A stretch of DNA of 64,000 bases, taken from positions 496,001 through 560,000 of the forward strand of contig JAHLKT010000004.1 of assembly GCA_020444545.1 (NCBI GenBank), read 5' to 3'. The position numbers and the translations under genes were made by a program. Below the pieces are notes generated by a model. That model saw only the letters and a list, made by a program, of their open reading frames with translations, had not been told where the DNA came from and searched no databases. Shown piece after piece: positions 9,311-17,165 of the stretch. The stretch comes from Desulfarculaceae bacterium (lineage in GTDB: Bacteria > Desulfobacterota > Desulfarculia > Desulfarculales > Desulfarculaceae). Positions within the stretch are counted from its first letter, which is position 1. The number at the start of each line of letters is the position of its first letter.

Positions 9311-10096
9311 CTATAAAGGATCGGCGTTGCCGCCCGGAGGAGCCTCATCCAAAAGGTTTTGGCGCAGGCGCCGGTGCAGATCTTGGAATTCTTCGCTGAA
9401 CTGAATTTCCTGACTCAGGCGCGGCCGGGGCAGATCCACGCCGTACTCGCGCTTGATGCGGGCCGGCCGGCTGCCCAACAGTAGAATGCGGTCCGAGAGG
9501 GTGATGGCCTCCACCAGGTCGTGGGTGACGAAGATCACGGTGCGCTTGAAATCGCGCCACAGGTCCAGCAAGTCGGCCTGTAGGCGCTCGCGGGTCTGGG
9601 CATCCAAGGCGGCGAAGGGCTCGTCCAGGAGCAGCACCTGGGGCTCGTAGGCCAGCATGCGGATCAGGCCCAGCCGCTTTTTCATGCCGCCGGAGAGCTC
9701 GCCGGGGTACTTGTCCTCGAAGCCGGCCAGGCCCACCCGTTCCACCAGGCCGGCCACCCGGCGGCGGCGCTCGGCCTTGGCCACGCCGCGAATCTCCAGC
9801 CCGATGGCCGCGTTTTCCAACACCGTGCGCCAAGGCAACAGGGTGTCTGTCTGCGACATGTAGCCCGCCCAGCCGAACTGGCCGCCTTGGGTGAGGTTGC
9901 CGTGCCGCACTTGGCCGCTGCTGGGCTTTTCCAGCCCGGCGATGATCTCCAATAGGGTGGTTTTGCCGCAGCCGCTGGGGCCTACCAAGCTGACGAACTG
10001 GCCGCTCTGCACCTCCAGGGAGATGTCTTTGAGGGCGGCCACGCTGGAGCCATCGCGGGCGCTGAAGGTTTTACTGATGCCTTGCAGGCTGATCAC
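9311..10096 (-). CDS. ABC transporter ATPase (SsuB/ThiZ family)
   Basis: Energises the neighbouring permease. Walker A GPSGCGKT, Q-loop YMSQTD, signature LSGGMKKRLGL, Walker B VLLLDEP and the switch His in FVTHDL are all visible, so it should be active. I place the start at GTG 10096: it overlaps the TGA of the tautomerase gene as GTGA and gives the usual VISLQGISKTF beginning. A longer frame to 10126 would overlap that gene without an evident ribosome site. Confidence 0.92.
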   Translation of the reverse strand: MISLQGISKTFSARDGSSVAALKDISLEVQSGQFVSLVGPSGCGKTTLLEIIAGLEKPSSGQVRHGNLTQGGQFGWAGYMSQTDTLLPWRTVLENAAIGLEIRGVAKAERRRRVAGLVERVGLAGFEDKYPGELSGGMKKRLGLIRMLAYEPQVLLLDEPFAALDAQTRERLQADLLDLWRDFKRTVIFVTHDLVEAITLSDRILLLGSRPARIKREYGVDLPRPRLSQEIQFSEEFQDLHRRLRQNLLDEAPPGGNADPL

Positions 10097-10287
10097 GAAC
10101 CTACCTGTTTGCCTTCCCTCCCCCAATTATCGTCAGGCAGCTCCTCGATCAGTACCGTGGCCCGGTGCTGAAATTCCTCGTGGCCTACCACCCGGGCAAA
10201 GGTCGCGGCCATTTCCTCGATTAGGCGGGCCTTCATTTGCTTATCGCGCAAAACGCCTTGCCGGGCTTTAACGATGATGACAGGCAT
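10093..10287 (-). CDS. 4-oxalocrotonate tautomerase family protein
   Basis: 64-residue protein beginning MPVIIVKARQG; removal of Met leaves the catalytic amino-terminal proline of this superfamily. The usual length (about 60-65) and the conserved small beta-alpha-beta layout fit. Members interconvert keto/enol forms of small acids. It is the first gene of the operon and is translationally coupled to the ATPase (GTGA overlap), suggesting it acts on the imported compound or a breakdown product. Its first 27 bases recur at the start of the aldo/keto reductase at 56188. Confidence 0.85.
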   Translation of the reverse strand: MPVIIVKARQGVLRDKQMKARLIEEMAATFARVVGHEEFQHRATVLIEELPDDNWGREGKQVGS

Positions 10288-10291
10288 TGTG
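10265..10291 (-). repeat. 27-bp start region shared with the aldo/keto reductase gene, copy 1
   Basis: Covers the first codons of the tautomerase gene and 4 bases before its ATG. It matches 56167-56192 at 26 positions with one base inserted, which puts the two genes in different frames after the third codon. Confidence 0.85.
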
Positions 10292-10696
10292 AGCCTTTCT
10301 CGAAGAGGTTGATTCCGGCAATTGTAGTTGGTCTTAATATATTGAACTTATCTATCATTACCAATAGATAATAATTATAGACAGGTGGCTTTTGCCTCGC
10401 CTTTTGCGATATGTCTTGCGCGGTCCACGCGAATGGGCAAGGCATAAAAAAGCAAATCAGGACCGGCTGGTTGGAGGCCGGCAAGGCTTATTTTTAATCG
10501 TCCGGCCTTGCATGGGAGACGGATGCCGAGGGGTGGCATCTGTGCTGACATGGCGTTTTTGGTCAAGTTCCATGAAACCGCGGCTGAAGGTATTGAAGAG
10601 TAAAAGTAGGTTGTCGTTTTTAGCGCCGATACAGTTGTAACTTTTGCTAAGTATGGTGCGCTGCCCCGGCGGCACCCCGAAATTAGCTAGGAAATC
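10288..10696. other. Leader and intergenic region before the tautomerase/ABC operon
   Basis: 409 bp without a convincing gene. Besides the promoter and operator at 10348-10379 it holds an inverted repeat, GCAAGGC at 10481-10487 with GCCTTGC at 10505-10511. A TPP riboswitch was looked for because of the thi genes and not found. Confidence 0.4.
10348..10379 (-). promoter_or_regulatory. Promoter -10 and operator-like palindrome of the tautomerase/ABC operon
   Basis: On the minus strand TATAAT (10374-10379) is followed at once by an inverted repeat, TTATCTAT at 10348-10355 and ATAGATAA at 10364-10371, separated by 8 bp. The repeat would cover the transcription start, the usual place for a repressor. 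No good -35 is visible. The octamer TTATCTAT also occurs twice around the GntR gene (14587, 14683). Confidence 0.45.
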
Positions 10697-10822
10697 CTAG
10701 CCGGTCTTGGACACGATGGAGCAGATGGCCTGCCCCTGGGACGGGTACTCATCCTGGTGCTCCAGGAGCATCCGTACTGCCCGCTCTTTGACCTCTGGGA
10801 AAAATCTGATTCGCTTGCTCAT
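10697..10822 (-). pseudogene. IS3-family transposase OrfA remnant
   Basis: The 41-residue product begins MSKRIRFFPEVKERAVRMLL and continues through EHQDEYPSQ, the typical start of IS3-family OrfA helix-turn-helix proteins, but stops after SIVSKTG where intact proteins go on for about 60 more residues; no OrfB follows. Upstream, TGAACCGCCCC (minus strand, 10872-10862) looks like the IS end, so roughly 10697-10872 is a truncated insertion sequence. A perfect small inverted repeat, GCTAGGA/TCCTAGC at 10686-10701, marks the broken side. Confidence 0.75.
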
Positions 10823-10929
10823 GACTCCATCCTCTCTGGTAATGGAGCCTCCGGTAATCACGGGGCGGTTCAGAAAGCCAAACCCACTCATCCCCTAGGG
10901 CCCTTATCTTGGGAAAGGCCGTTAGGAGC

Positions 10930-11733
10930 TTAGGCGCGGATTTGGGCCCCCTGGGCCAGGTCGGCTGGGGAGATGTTGTACAAGGCGTCCAGCATGTTTA
11001 CCTGGAGACTTCCAGGGCCGGGGGAGACGGCCGCAGCCCTTTCGCCGGCCAGGCCCACGTAGGCCAGGGCAGCTGCGGAGGCCACCAAGTAATCCGGCTC
11101 CACGGCTAAAAACGCCCCAATGATGGCGCTGGCCAGGCAGCCGGTGCCGGTGACCTTGGTCATCATGGGATGGCCGTTGGCCACACGCAGGGTGCGTTTA
11201 CCATCAGTGATCAGGTCCACCGCGCCGGTGATGGCCACCGGGGTGTCGATGGCCAGGGCCAAATCCCGCGCGGCCTGGGAGGCCTCGTCAACGCTGTGCG
11301 CCGAATCCACCCCCTTGGTCCGGCTGGCGCTGTCGGTCAATGAAAGCACCTCCGAGGCGTTGCCGCGCACCACGCTTACCCCGGCCTGGTTGATGATGCG
11401 GCGGCTGGATTCGGTGCGAAGCGCGGTGGCGCCGGAGCCCACCGGGTCCAGGATCGCCGGCACTCCCAGTGCGCGGGCCTTTTTAGCGGCCAGCAGCATG
11501 GACTCGACCCAAGGCGGGGTCAGGGTCCCAATGTTGAGCACCAGCGCCCCGGCGAACGATACCATCTGTTCCACCTCTTCGAGAGCGTGGGCCATCACCG
11601 GAGAGGCGCCGCAGGCAAGCAAGGCGTTGGCCGTGGAATTCATGACCACGAAATTGGTGATGTTGTGGATCAGGGGTTGCTTCTCGCGAATTTCGGCCAG
11701 GCATTCCGCCGCCCTTTGGGCCAAGCCCTCCAT
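10930..11733 (-). CDS. thiM: Hydroxyethylthiazole kinase
   Basis: Phosphorylates 4-methyl-5-(2-hydroxyethyl)thiazole for thiamine salvage. 267 residues, normal length. Recognised by the N-terminal PLIHNITNFVVMNSTANALL, the DPVGSGATALR loop and the TGTGCLASAIIGAF anion hole with the catalytic Cys of the ribokinase-like fold. The ATG at 11733 is preceded by GGGGAGAC. It lies 60 bp downstream of thiE and is probably cotranscribed with it; no TPP riboswitch was found. Confidence 0.95.
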   Translation of the reverse strand: MEGLAQRAAECLAEIREKQPLIHNITNFVVMNSTANALLACGASPVMAHALEEVEQMVSFAGALVLNIGTLTPPWVESMLLAAKKARALGVPAILDPVGSGATALRTESSRRIINQAGVSVVRGNASEVLSLTDSASRTKGVDSAHSVDEASQAARDLALAIDTPVAITGAVDLITDGKRTLRVANGHPMMTKVTGTGCLASAIIGAFLAVEPDYLVASAAALAYVGLAGERAAAVSPGPGSLQVNMLDALYNISPADLAQGAQIRA

Positions 11734-11793
11734 GATGTCTCCCCTCTAAAAATATCAGCAACAGATATGAAAACGGCTGCGCCCGGCCTGGCT

Positions 11794-12417
11794 CTAACCC
11801 AGCATGGCCAGCAGCAACTCGGCGGCAGCCGCTTGGGGGTCCGCCTGGCAACATACGGCCGAGATAACCGCCATGCCGTGGGCTCCCGCCCTTATCACTT
11901 CACTTGCGCGGGCGGCGTCGATGCCGCCTATGGCGATCACCGGCAGCCCGAACTCACGCGATACCCGGCGCACCAGCTCCAACCCGCCAGCCGGCCCGGC
12001 ATCGTCCTTGGAGGTGGTGGGAAAGACCGGACCCAGACCAATGTAATCCACCCCTTCCGCCAGGCAAAGCCCTGCCTCTTCCATAGTAGAGGCCGAACCG
12101 CCAATGATCTTGTCCGGTCCCAGGATTTGCCGAGCCAAGGCCATGGGGAAGTCATCTTGGCCCAGATGGACTCCATCGGCCCCGGCGGCCAGGGCCACGT
12201 CCAATCGGTCGTTGATGATGAGCTTGGCGTTTCGGCGGCGGCAGATGGCCTGCATATGGCGAGCCGTCTCGATCATCTGCCGGGTAGAGCCATGCTTTTG
12301 GCGGAACTGGATCACACCCGCACCGCCGGCGATGGCCAATTCGGTCAACTCCTCATGCGAGTAGCGGCTTTGCAACTCGGTGTCCGTCAGGACATGTAAG
12401 CGATCAATGTCTCTCAA
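11794..12417 (-). CDS. thiE: Thiamine-phosphate synthase
   Basis: Joins HMP-pyrophosphate and thiazole phosphate to thiamine phosphate. TIM-barrel motifs are visible: GGAGVIQFRQKHG, LIINDRLDVALAAGADGVHLGQ, GLGPVFPTTSKD and AIGGIDAARA. The open frame runs to 12534, but I prefer the TTG at 12417 because AAGGAAG lies just upstream and the protein then begins at the usual place (LRDIDRLHVLTD), giving about 207 residues. Together with thiM it forms a small salvage operon. Confidence 0.93.
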   Translation of the reverse strand: MRDIDRLHVLTDTELQSRYSHEELTELAIAGGAGVIQFRQKHGSTRQMIETARHMQAICRRRNAKLIINDRLDVALAAGADGVHLGQDDFPMALARQILGPDKIIGGSASTMEEAGLCLAEGVDYIGLGPVFPTTSKDDAGPAGGLELVRRVSREFGLPVIAIGGIDAARASEVIRAGAHGMAVISAVCCQADPQAAAAELLLAMLG

Positions 12418-13117
12418 GCAACTTCTTCCTTGCCTCTTGCCTGCCTTGCGCCCCGACAACACCTTGATCGGCTCGCCTGCTAGCCTTAGCCTTTGTTCTC
12501 TTTGGCTCCGACGGCCCGCAGCACCGCCAGGCAATCCATTTTAACGATTATATTTCATTTTGCGCTGTGTCGTCTCGATGGGGTACAGCCGGCCCCCAAA
12601 AAGATGAGAACCAAGGCCATCTAAACCACCCCGGGGTTCCCGAATAAGTCATTAATTGGGCGAAGGAGATCATGCTCGCGCAGGTAATGGGGTGTGTCAC
12701 TTTTGTGCTCTTTCGCTGCTCAAAACGCCCCAAATGCACCAAATGCATTGTCAAGCAGCGCTGCTGGCAAAAAGACCAATTACGCTGTCTATTTATTTTT
12801 ATTGGTGCCTGGGGCGGGATTCGAACTCGCACGGGGGTTTGCCCCTGGGGATTTTAAGTCGGGCAGGATATGTTTCACGCTACATCACATATCATAATTA
12901 ACAAGTTGTAATTATTGACTTAAGGCCTATATGTGTTTGGCGTCAGACCCCCTGAGACAGATTTGAAGTTTTCTGATGGAGACTCCTGGGTAAGGTCTCC
13001 CGTCAAAGGATCGAATAATTTTTTTAAAACCGCAAAGTCGCCCTGACCTATAACCGAAATGGAAGGCAGGGGCGCAAGCGGCGCCCTACCACCGCTTGCT
13101 TGGACGTACCGTCCTTG
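12418..13117. other. Intergenic region holding the left island boundary
   Basis: 700 bp between thiE and the corrinoid gene at 13118. A TATAAT-like box on the minus strand (12547-12552) could serve thiE. The tRNA-Leu-derived repeat is at 12803-12860. Rightward of it the DNA is AT-rich to about 13050, with an inverted repeat GGAGAC/GTCTCC around 12978-13000 and a hairpin GCAAGCGG/CCGCTTGC at 13074-13099 that could end the corrinoid transcript. No protein gene is supported. Confidence 0.5.
12803..12860 (-). repeat. Partial tRNA-Leu copy A (candidate attachment site)
   Basis: 58 bp match the 3' part of the tRNA-Leu gene at 41359-41445 with one mismatch (TCGAACTCGC against TCGAACCCGC): CCA end, acceptor strand, T arm, variable arm and the 3' side of the anticodon stem-loop. 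The match stops at the anticodon loop, and the sequence to the right is unrelated to a tRNA, so this is not a functional gene. The orientation is the same as the intact copy. Confidence 0.85.
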
Positions 13118-13774
13118 TCACCCAGCCGCGCCCACTATCTCCTTGCACAGCCGCACCCCCTGCACCGCGTCCGGAGCCCAGTAGTCCGCGCCCACGAAAT
13201 CACTGACCTTCTTGTCGGACATGCCCCCGCCGATCACCACCGGCACCTTGAGGCCCTGCTCGGCCATGGCCTCGCTCAGCATGGTGATGGTCTCGCGCAG
13301 GTTATCGTAGGAAGAGGTGAGCAGGGAGGAGATGCCGATGATGTCCGGTTCGCATTTTTTCACCGCGTTCAGGAAGTCCTTGGGCTGCACGTCCACCCCC
13401 AGGTCCAACACCGAAAAGCCGTAGCATTCCAGCAACACCTTGAACAGGTTCTTGCCGATGTCGTGGATGTCGCCCTTTACGGTGCCCAGCAGGACCACGC
13501 CCAGTTTTTTGCTGCCCAACTCCTTTTTGAAGGCCGGGGCGATCATCAGGGCCACTCGGCGCATTATCTCCCCGGCCATGATCAGGCCGGAGATGAAGTA
13601 TTCGCCGTTGCTGTAGTGTCGCCCCACCTCGCGCATGCCTGCCTGGCAGGTTTCCAAAATATGATACGGCGAGACCCCCTGACCCAACAGGTTGTCAACT
13701 TCGCGGCTGACCTCCTTTTCCCGCAGGTCGGCCAGCAAGGCCAATAGCACGCCGTGGTCATTTTGGGGCTGCAT
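13118..13774 (-). CDS. Corrinoid-binding methyl carrier protein (MtbC/MtaC-like)
   Basis: 218-residue two-domain corrinoid protein. A helical cap (EILLGQGVSPYHILETCQ-like region) is followed by a Rossmann B12 domain with GDIHDIGKN (Asp-x-His-x-x-Gly, base-off His-on ligand), ISSLLTSSYDN (SxL) and VVIGGG. It carries the methyl group between a substrate methyltransferase and an acceptor methyltransferase. The ATG at 13774 follows GAGGAGA. It lies 14 bp behind the GntR gene in a leftward pair, separate from the main methyltransferase operon that starts at 14744. Confidence 0.92.
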   Translation of the reverse strand: MQPQNDHGVLLALLADLREKEVSREVDNLLGQGVSPYHILETCQAGMREVGRHYSNGEYFISGLIMAGEIMRRVALMIAPAFKKELGSKKLGVVLLGTVKGDIHDIGKNLFKVLLECYGFSVLDLGVDVQPKDFLNAVKKCEPDIIGISSLLTSSYDNLRETITMLSEAMAEQGLKVPVVIGGGMSDKKVSDFVGADYWAPDAVQGVRLCKEIVGAAG

Positions 13775-13788
13775 TGCTCTCCTCCCCT

Positions 13789-14586
13789 CTAATCCTCGAA
13801 ATGCCCTATGTGCGCCGTGAAGTGGAGCTTGTCCGCCGGGCAGATGAACCAGCCGGAACTGAGGGGCCGGTCTTCGAAGTCGTAAAAGGTGTGCTCGAAA
13901 CGGAAGCATGGCCCGTTGACCGAGCGATCAAGCACCTCGGCCCATCGGCTCTTTAACAGGGCGGCGCGGACGGTGAGCTCGCCATTTTTTATGTCGGTCT
14001 CGCCGCAGCCGGTGAAAAAGCCCTTCAGCGAGGTAGCGTCCAACTCGCCCTCCACCAGGGGACGCCGGGGGTCGTAGATCAAATGCTCGCTGTGGAACAA
14101 GACGGGGTCTTCGTTCTGGAGGATAAGCCGTTTCACGAGGATGACGTATTCACCGGGTTCGATTTCCAGGCGGGCGGCGGAGGCCGCGTCGGCCACCGCG
14201 ATGCTGGTTTCCAGCATCTTCACCCTGGTCTCGCGGCCGCCGTTGATCAGATCGGTAAGCGCGTCCAGGGAAAAGGAAGATCCGCTGATCTCCACTCCCT
14301 TGACAAAGGTGCCCCGGCCCCTGGTGGTGGTGACCACCCCCCGGTCCAGCAAAATGCCAATGGCCCGGCGCACGGTCATGGGGCTCAGATCATATTTTTG
14401 GCAGATTTCGGCCTCGGCCGGCAGCTTGCTGCCGGGGCGGTATTGTCCGGAGGCTATTTGCTTTTTGAAAAGGTTGGCCAACTGCTGATAGGCAGGCTCA
14501 TAGCTGTTCTTGTCGATGTTCATGTCCGAATCTTTGAGCGCCACCTTGCGTTCCCCCGTAGTTGGCCGCACCGCGTCAATATCCAT
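13789..14586 (-). CDS. GntR-family regulator with UTRA ligand domain (HutC type)
   Basis: 265 residues. The winged helix-turn-helix is at about 30-95 (AYQQLANLFKKQI, LPAEAEICQKYDLSPMTVRRA, GRGTFVKG), and a UTRA effector domain follows (LFHSEHLIYDPRRPLVEG, SRWAEVLDRSVNGPCFRFEH). Such proteins are repressors released by a small ligand. It is divergent from the CobW/methyltransferase operon and leads the corrinoid gene, so it probably senses the substrate of this island. Start uncertain: Met1 at 14586 or Met22 at 14523; neither has a strong ribosome site. Confidence 0.9.
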   Translation of the reverse strand: MDIDAVRPTTGERKVALKDSDMNIDKNSYEPAYQQLANLFKKQIASGQYRPGSKLPAEAEICQKYDLSPMTVRRAIGILLDRGVVTTTRGRGTFVKGVEISGSSFSLDALTDLINGGRETRVKMLETSIAVADAASAARLEIEPGEYVILVKRLILQNEDPVLFHSEHLIYDPRRPLVEGELDATSLKGFFTGCGETDIKNGELTVRAALLKSRWAEVLDRSVNGPCFRFEHTFYDFEDRPLSSGWFICPADKLHFTAHIGHFED

Positions 14587-14705
14587 TTATCTATATAGCA
14601 CGAAAAGCGTCTCCCCAGCCAGTATATTAGTTAACCAACCTATAAGACACGACAATATTTAGTTCATTTTTGTAATTGACATTTATCTATATATATGTGT
14701 AAATT
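14584..14705. promoter_or_regulatory. Divergent control region with a 14-bp direct repeat
   Basis: CATTTATCTATATA occurs at 14584-14597 and again at 14680-14693. The first copy overlaps the proposed GntR start and contains the palindrome CTATATAG. The second lies inside a rightward promoter candidate, TTGACA at 14676-14681 with TGTAAATT-like -10 sequence ending at 14705. The layout suggests GntR binds here, repressing both itself and the operon beginning at 14744. Confidence 0.5.
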
Positions 14706-14743
14706 GTTTTCGTGAGATGGCAACACTCCTTGGAGAAAAAGCA

Positions 14744-15334
14744 ATGCGCCTCATCCTGGTTTCAGGTTTTCTGGGCTCCGGCAAGACCACCCTCATCTTG
14801 CAACTGGGCAAGGCCCTGGCGGCCCAAGGCCGCAAAGCGGCGATTATCGTCAATGAAATCGGTGATATCGGTTTGGACAACCAGCTGATGATCCGTCTGG
14901 GCCTCAATGTTTATGAAATCCTGGGGGGCTGCGTCTGCTGCACCCTGGCGGGCGATCTGCCCAACACCCTCCGCCAATTGCAAGAAAGCTACGCCCCCGA
15001 CCTGGTGCTCATGGAGCCCTCGGGCGCGGCCGACCCGCAGGGGGTGATGAACGCTCTCGAAGGCATCCCCCAGGACCTGGTGGATCAAGTCAAGCGCATT
15101 ACCATACTGGACCCCCTGCGCCTGGAAGGGCTTTGGGCGGTGTTGCAGCCGCTCATCCAGTCCACCGTGGAAAATTGCGACCTGGCCCTTATCAACAAGT
15201 CCGACGCCGCCTCCGCCTCGGAGATGGCATATGCCCGGGACCTCCTGTCCCGGCACAATCCCGCGGCCAAGGCCTTTGCGGTTTCCGCCCAAGAGGGGCT
15301 GGAGCCCGCGGTGCTGGAGGAGTTGTTGTCATGA
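14744..15334 (+). CDS. CobW/P47K-type G3E GTPase
   Basis: 196-residue metal-chaperone-type GTPase. Walker A GFLGSGKTTL at the N-terminus, the metal-binding GGCVCCTLAGDLP (CxCC type) and LINKSDAAS (NKxD) are clear. It is shorter than most CobW proteins and lacks the C-terminal domain. The ATG at 14744 (ribosome site TGGAG) gives the standard beginning MRLILVSGFLGSG. First gene of a seven-gene rightward operon; it may deliver cobalt or zinc to the corrinoid and zinc-dependent methyltransferases downstream. Confidence 0.9.
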   Translation: MRLILVSGFLGSGKTTLILQLGKALAAQGRKAAIIVNEIGDIGLDNQLMIRLGLNVYEILGGCVCCTLAGDLPNTLRQLQESYAPDLVLMEPSGAADPQGVMNALEGIPQDLVDQVKRITILDPLRLEGLWAVLQPLIQSTVENCDLALINKSDAASASEMAYARDLLSRHNPAAKAFAVSAQEGLEPAVLEELLS

Positions 15335-15768
15335 AAGAGCTGCCCCTACACCCCTTGTCGATGGTCCTGACCTTCCGCTTTGCCGAGCCTCGGTCCTCGC
15401 GGGAGCTCGAGGCCCTGGTGGCGGGTTTGTTCGACGCCCTGTCCCGGGCCGTGGTGGAGGGCGGGACGGATTGCGTCATCGGGCACATCAAGGGCCTGGC
15501 CAAGTTGGGCGAAGCGGATTGGCTGAAAGTAAGCGTGATTTCCCCGGACCGGCCCGCCCAGGCGCTTGCGGAAATCAGCCGGCCGCTGGAGGCCATGGAT
15601 ATGGCCGTCAATCTCATGGTCTACGGCCGGGAGCCGGAAGAGCTTTGGCAAATCGTCTCCCAGGTGGCCGAGCGGCCGGGAGAGGCCTGGAGCGGCGTGG
15701 TTGCGCCCCAGCGCCCCGTTCAAACCGTGTCGCTGCACGACCATCACCACGATCACCACAGCCACTAA
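15331..15768 (+). CDS. Small protein with His-rich C-terminal tail, partner of CobW-type GTPase
   Basis: 145 residues, family not recognised. Start ATG 15331 overlaps the GTPase stop as ATGA, so the two are translationally coupled. The body (TFRFAEPRSSRELEALVAG, DCVIGHIKGLAK) looks like a compact alpha/beta domain, and the protein ends HDHHHDHHSH, a metal-chelating tail. Position and tail suggest it is the missing C-terminal half of the short CobW-type GTPase, a metal store or donor. Function is inference. Confidence 0.82.
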   Translation: MKELPLHPLSMVLTFRFAEPRSSRELEALVAGLFDALSRAVVEGGTDCVIGHIKGLAKLGEADWLKVSVISPDRPAQALAEISRPLEAMDMAVNLMVYGREPEELWQIVSQVAERPGEAWSGVVAPQRPVQTVSLHDHHHDHHSH

Positions 15769-15794
15769 GGGCTTTTGCCTGGAGCCTGCCCAGC

Positions 15795-16481
15795 ATGAAG
15801 GTCATCACCTGCCAAATCTTCGCCTCGGACTTCAAGCACTTCCTGCCACCGGAGGTGGAGATGCGGGTGCTGGACATCGCCCTGCACGTGAGCCCCGAGC
15901 GCCTGCGGGACAAGCTCCAGGAGTGCGTGGACGAGATGGAAGACGGCTGCAAGCACATCATCCTGGGCTACGGCCTATGCTCCTGCGCGGTGGAGGGGGT
16001 GGTGTCCCAGAAGGCCAGCCTGGTCCTGCCGCGCATGGACGACTGCACCGGGGTCATGCTGGGCTCCAAAGCCGAGTACCTGCGCCAGCAGCAGGATGAG
16101 CCGGGCACCTACTACCTGAGCCAGGGCTGGATGGAGGCGGGCACCCATCTGTTCGCGGAATACGAAGGCATGGTCAAGCGCTTCGGCGAAGAGCGGGCCC
16201 GGCGGCTCATGCACAGCATGATCCACCACTACAGCCGCCTGGCCTACATCGACAGCGATTACGCCCCCACCCCCCAGGAGTATCAGGACTACTGTGAAGA
16301 GACCGCCGCCAACTTCAACCTGCGCTTGGCGCGGCTGCCCGGCTCCTCGCGCCTGATCCAGAAGATCATCGCCCGGCAATGGGACGAAGACTTTTTGGTG
16401 TTCGGCCCCGGCAAGCCCATAGACCGTTGGCGATTTTTCGATGACCAAGACGGCAAATCTCTCCAGGCCGCCGAAGGCTAG
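15795..16481 (+). CDS. DUF1638 family protein
   Basis: 228 residues. The family pattern is clear: ALHVSPERLRDKLQECVDEM, then IILGYGLCSCAVEG, VLPRMDDCTGVMLGSKAEYL and PGTYYLSQGWMEAG. The two conserved Cys-containing segments could bind metal or cofactor, but the function of DUF1638 is unknown. The family often lies beside corrinoid methyltransferase genes in anaerobes and methanogens, as here, where it sits between the GTPase pair and the corrinoid protein. Confidence 0.88.
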   Translation: MKVITCQIFASDFKHFLPPEVEMRVLDIALHVSPERLRDKLQECVDEMEDGCKHIILGYGLCSCAVEGVVSQKASLVLPRMDDCTGVMLGSKAEYLRQQQDEPGTYYLSQGWMEAGTHLFAEYEGMVKRFGEERARRLMHSMIHHYSRLAYIDSDYAPTPQEYQDYCEETAANFNLRLARLPGSSRLIQKIIARQWDEDFLVFGPGKPIDRWRFFDDQDGKSLQAAEG

Positions 16482-16541
16482 GCCCCTCGCGCGCCCCTGG
16501 GCAATTATCGGTTGGACCACTAGATTAGGAGCATAAAGACC

Positions 16542-17165
16542 ATGAGCAACAATCTTTCAGAACTGATGGCCGACCTCAAGGAACAGGAAGCCCTGGACCT
16601 GGTCAAGGCCCAGCTTGAGCAAGGAATGGACCCCAAGGAGATCCTGGCCGCCTGCCAACAGGGCATGGTATTGGTGGGCGAGAAGTTCGAGCAAGGCAGC
16701 TTCTACGTTTCGGACCTGATGATGTCCGGCGAGATTTTCAAGACCATCAACGAGATTCTGGCACCCAAGCTTACCGGCGACGCCGTGGCCAAGGGCGACA
16801 AGATCGTGGTCGGCACCGTGGGCGGCGACATCCACGACATCGGCAAGGACCTGGTGGTGGCCATGCTGAAGTCCGGCGGCTTCGAAGTGCAAGACCTGGG
16901 GGTCGACGTACCGGCCGCCAAGTTCGTGGAAGCCCTCAAGGAGAGCGGGGCCAAGGTGCTGGCCCTCTCCTGCCTGTTGACCACCGCCTATGATTCCATC
17001 AAGGCCACCATCGCGGCCTTGGAAGAGGCGGGCATGCGCAACCAGATCAAGGTGATTATCGGCGGCGGTCCGGTGGATGGCCAGGTGGTCAAATACACCG
17101 GCGCCGATGCCTTTGGCTCGGACGCCCAAGCGGCGGTGCGCCTGAGCAGGGAGATGATGGCATGA
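16542..17165 (+). CDS. Corrinoid-binding methyl carrier protein (MtbC/MtaC-like)
   Basis: 207 residues with the helical cap (about 1-85) and B12 domain. Motifs: GGDIHDIGKD (Asp-x-His-x-x-Gly), LSCLLTTAYDS (SxL) and VIIGGGPVDG. Preceded by AGGAG. It overlaps the methyltransferase gene by 4 bp (ATGA), which fits a tight B-C protein pair. It differs enough from the carrier at 13118 that the two may serve different methyltransferases. Confidence 0.94.
   Translation: MSNNLSELMADLKEQEALDLVKAQLEQGMDPKEILAACQQGMVLVGEKFEQGSFYVSDLMMSGEIFKTINEILAPKLTGDAVAKGDKIVVGTVGGDIHDIGKDLVVAMLKSGGFEVQDLGVDVPAAKFVEALKESGAKVLALSCLLTTAYDSIKATIAALEEAGMRNQIKVIIGGGPVDGQVVKYTGADAFGSDAQAAVRLSREMMA

Noticed and set aside
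10288-12540. TPP riboswitch expected near thiE, thiM and the NMT1-type transporter
   Set aside because: I found none of the conserved CUGAGA or ACCUGAUCUGG-type segments on either strand upstream of these genes.
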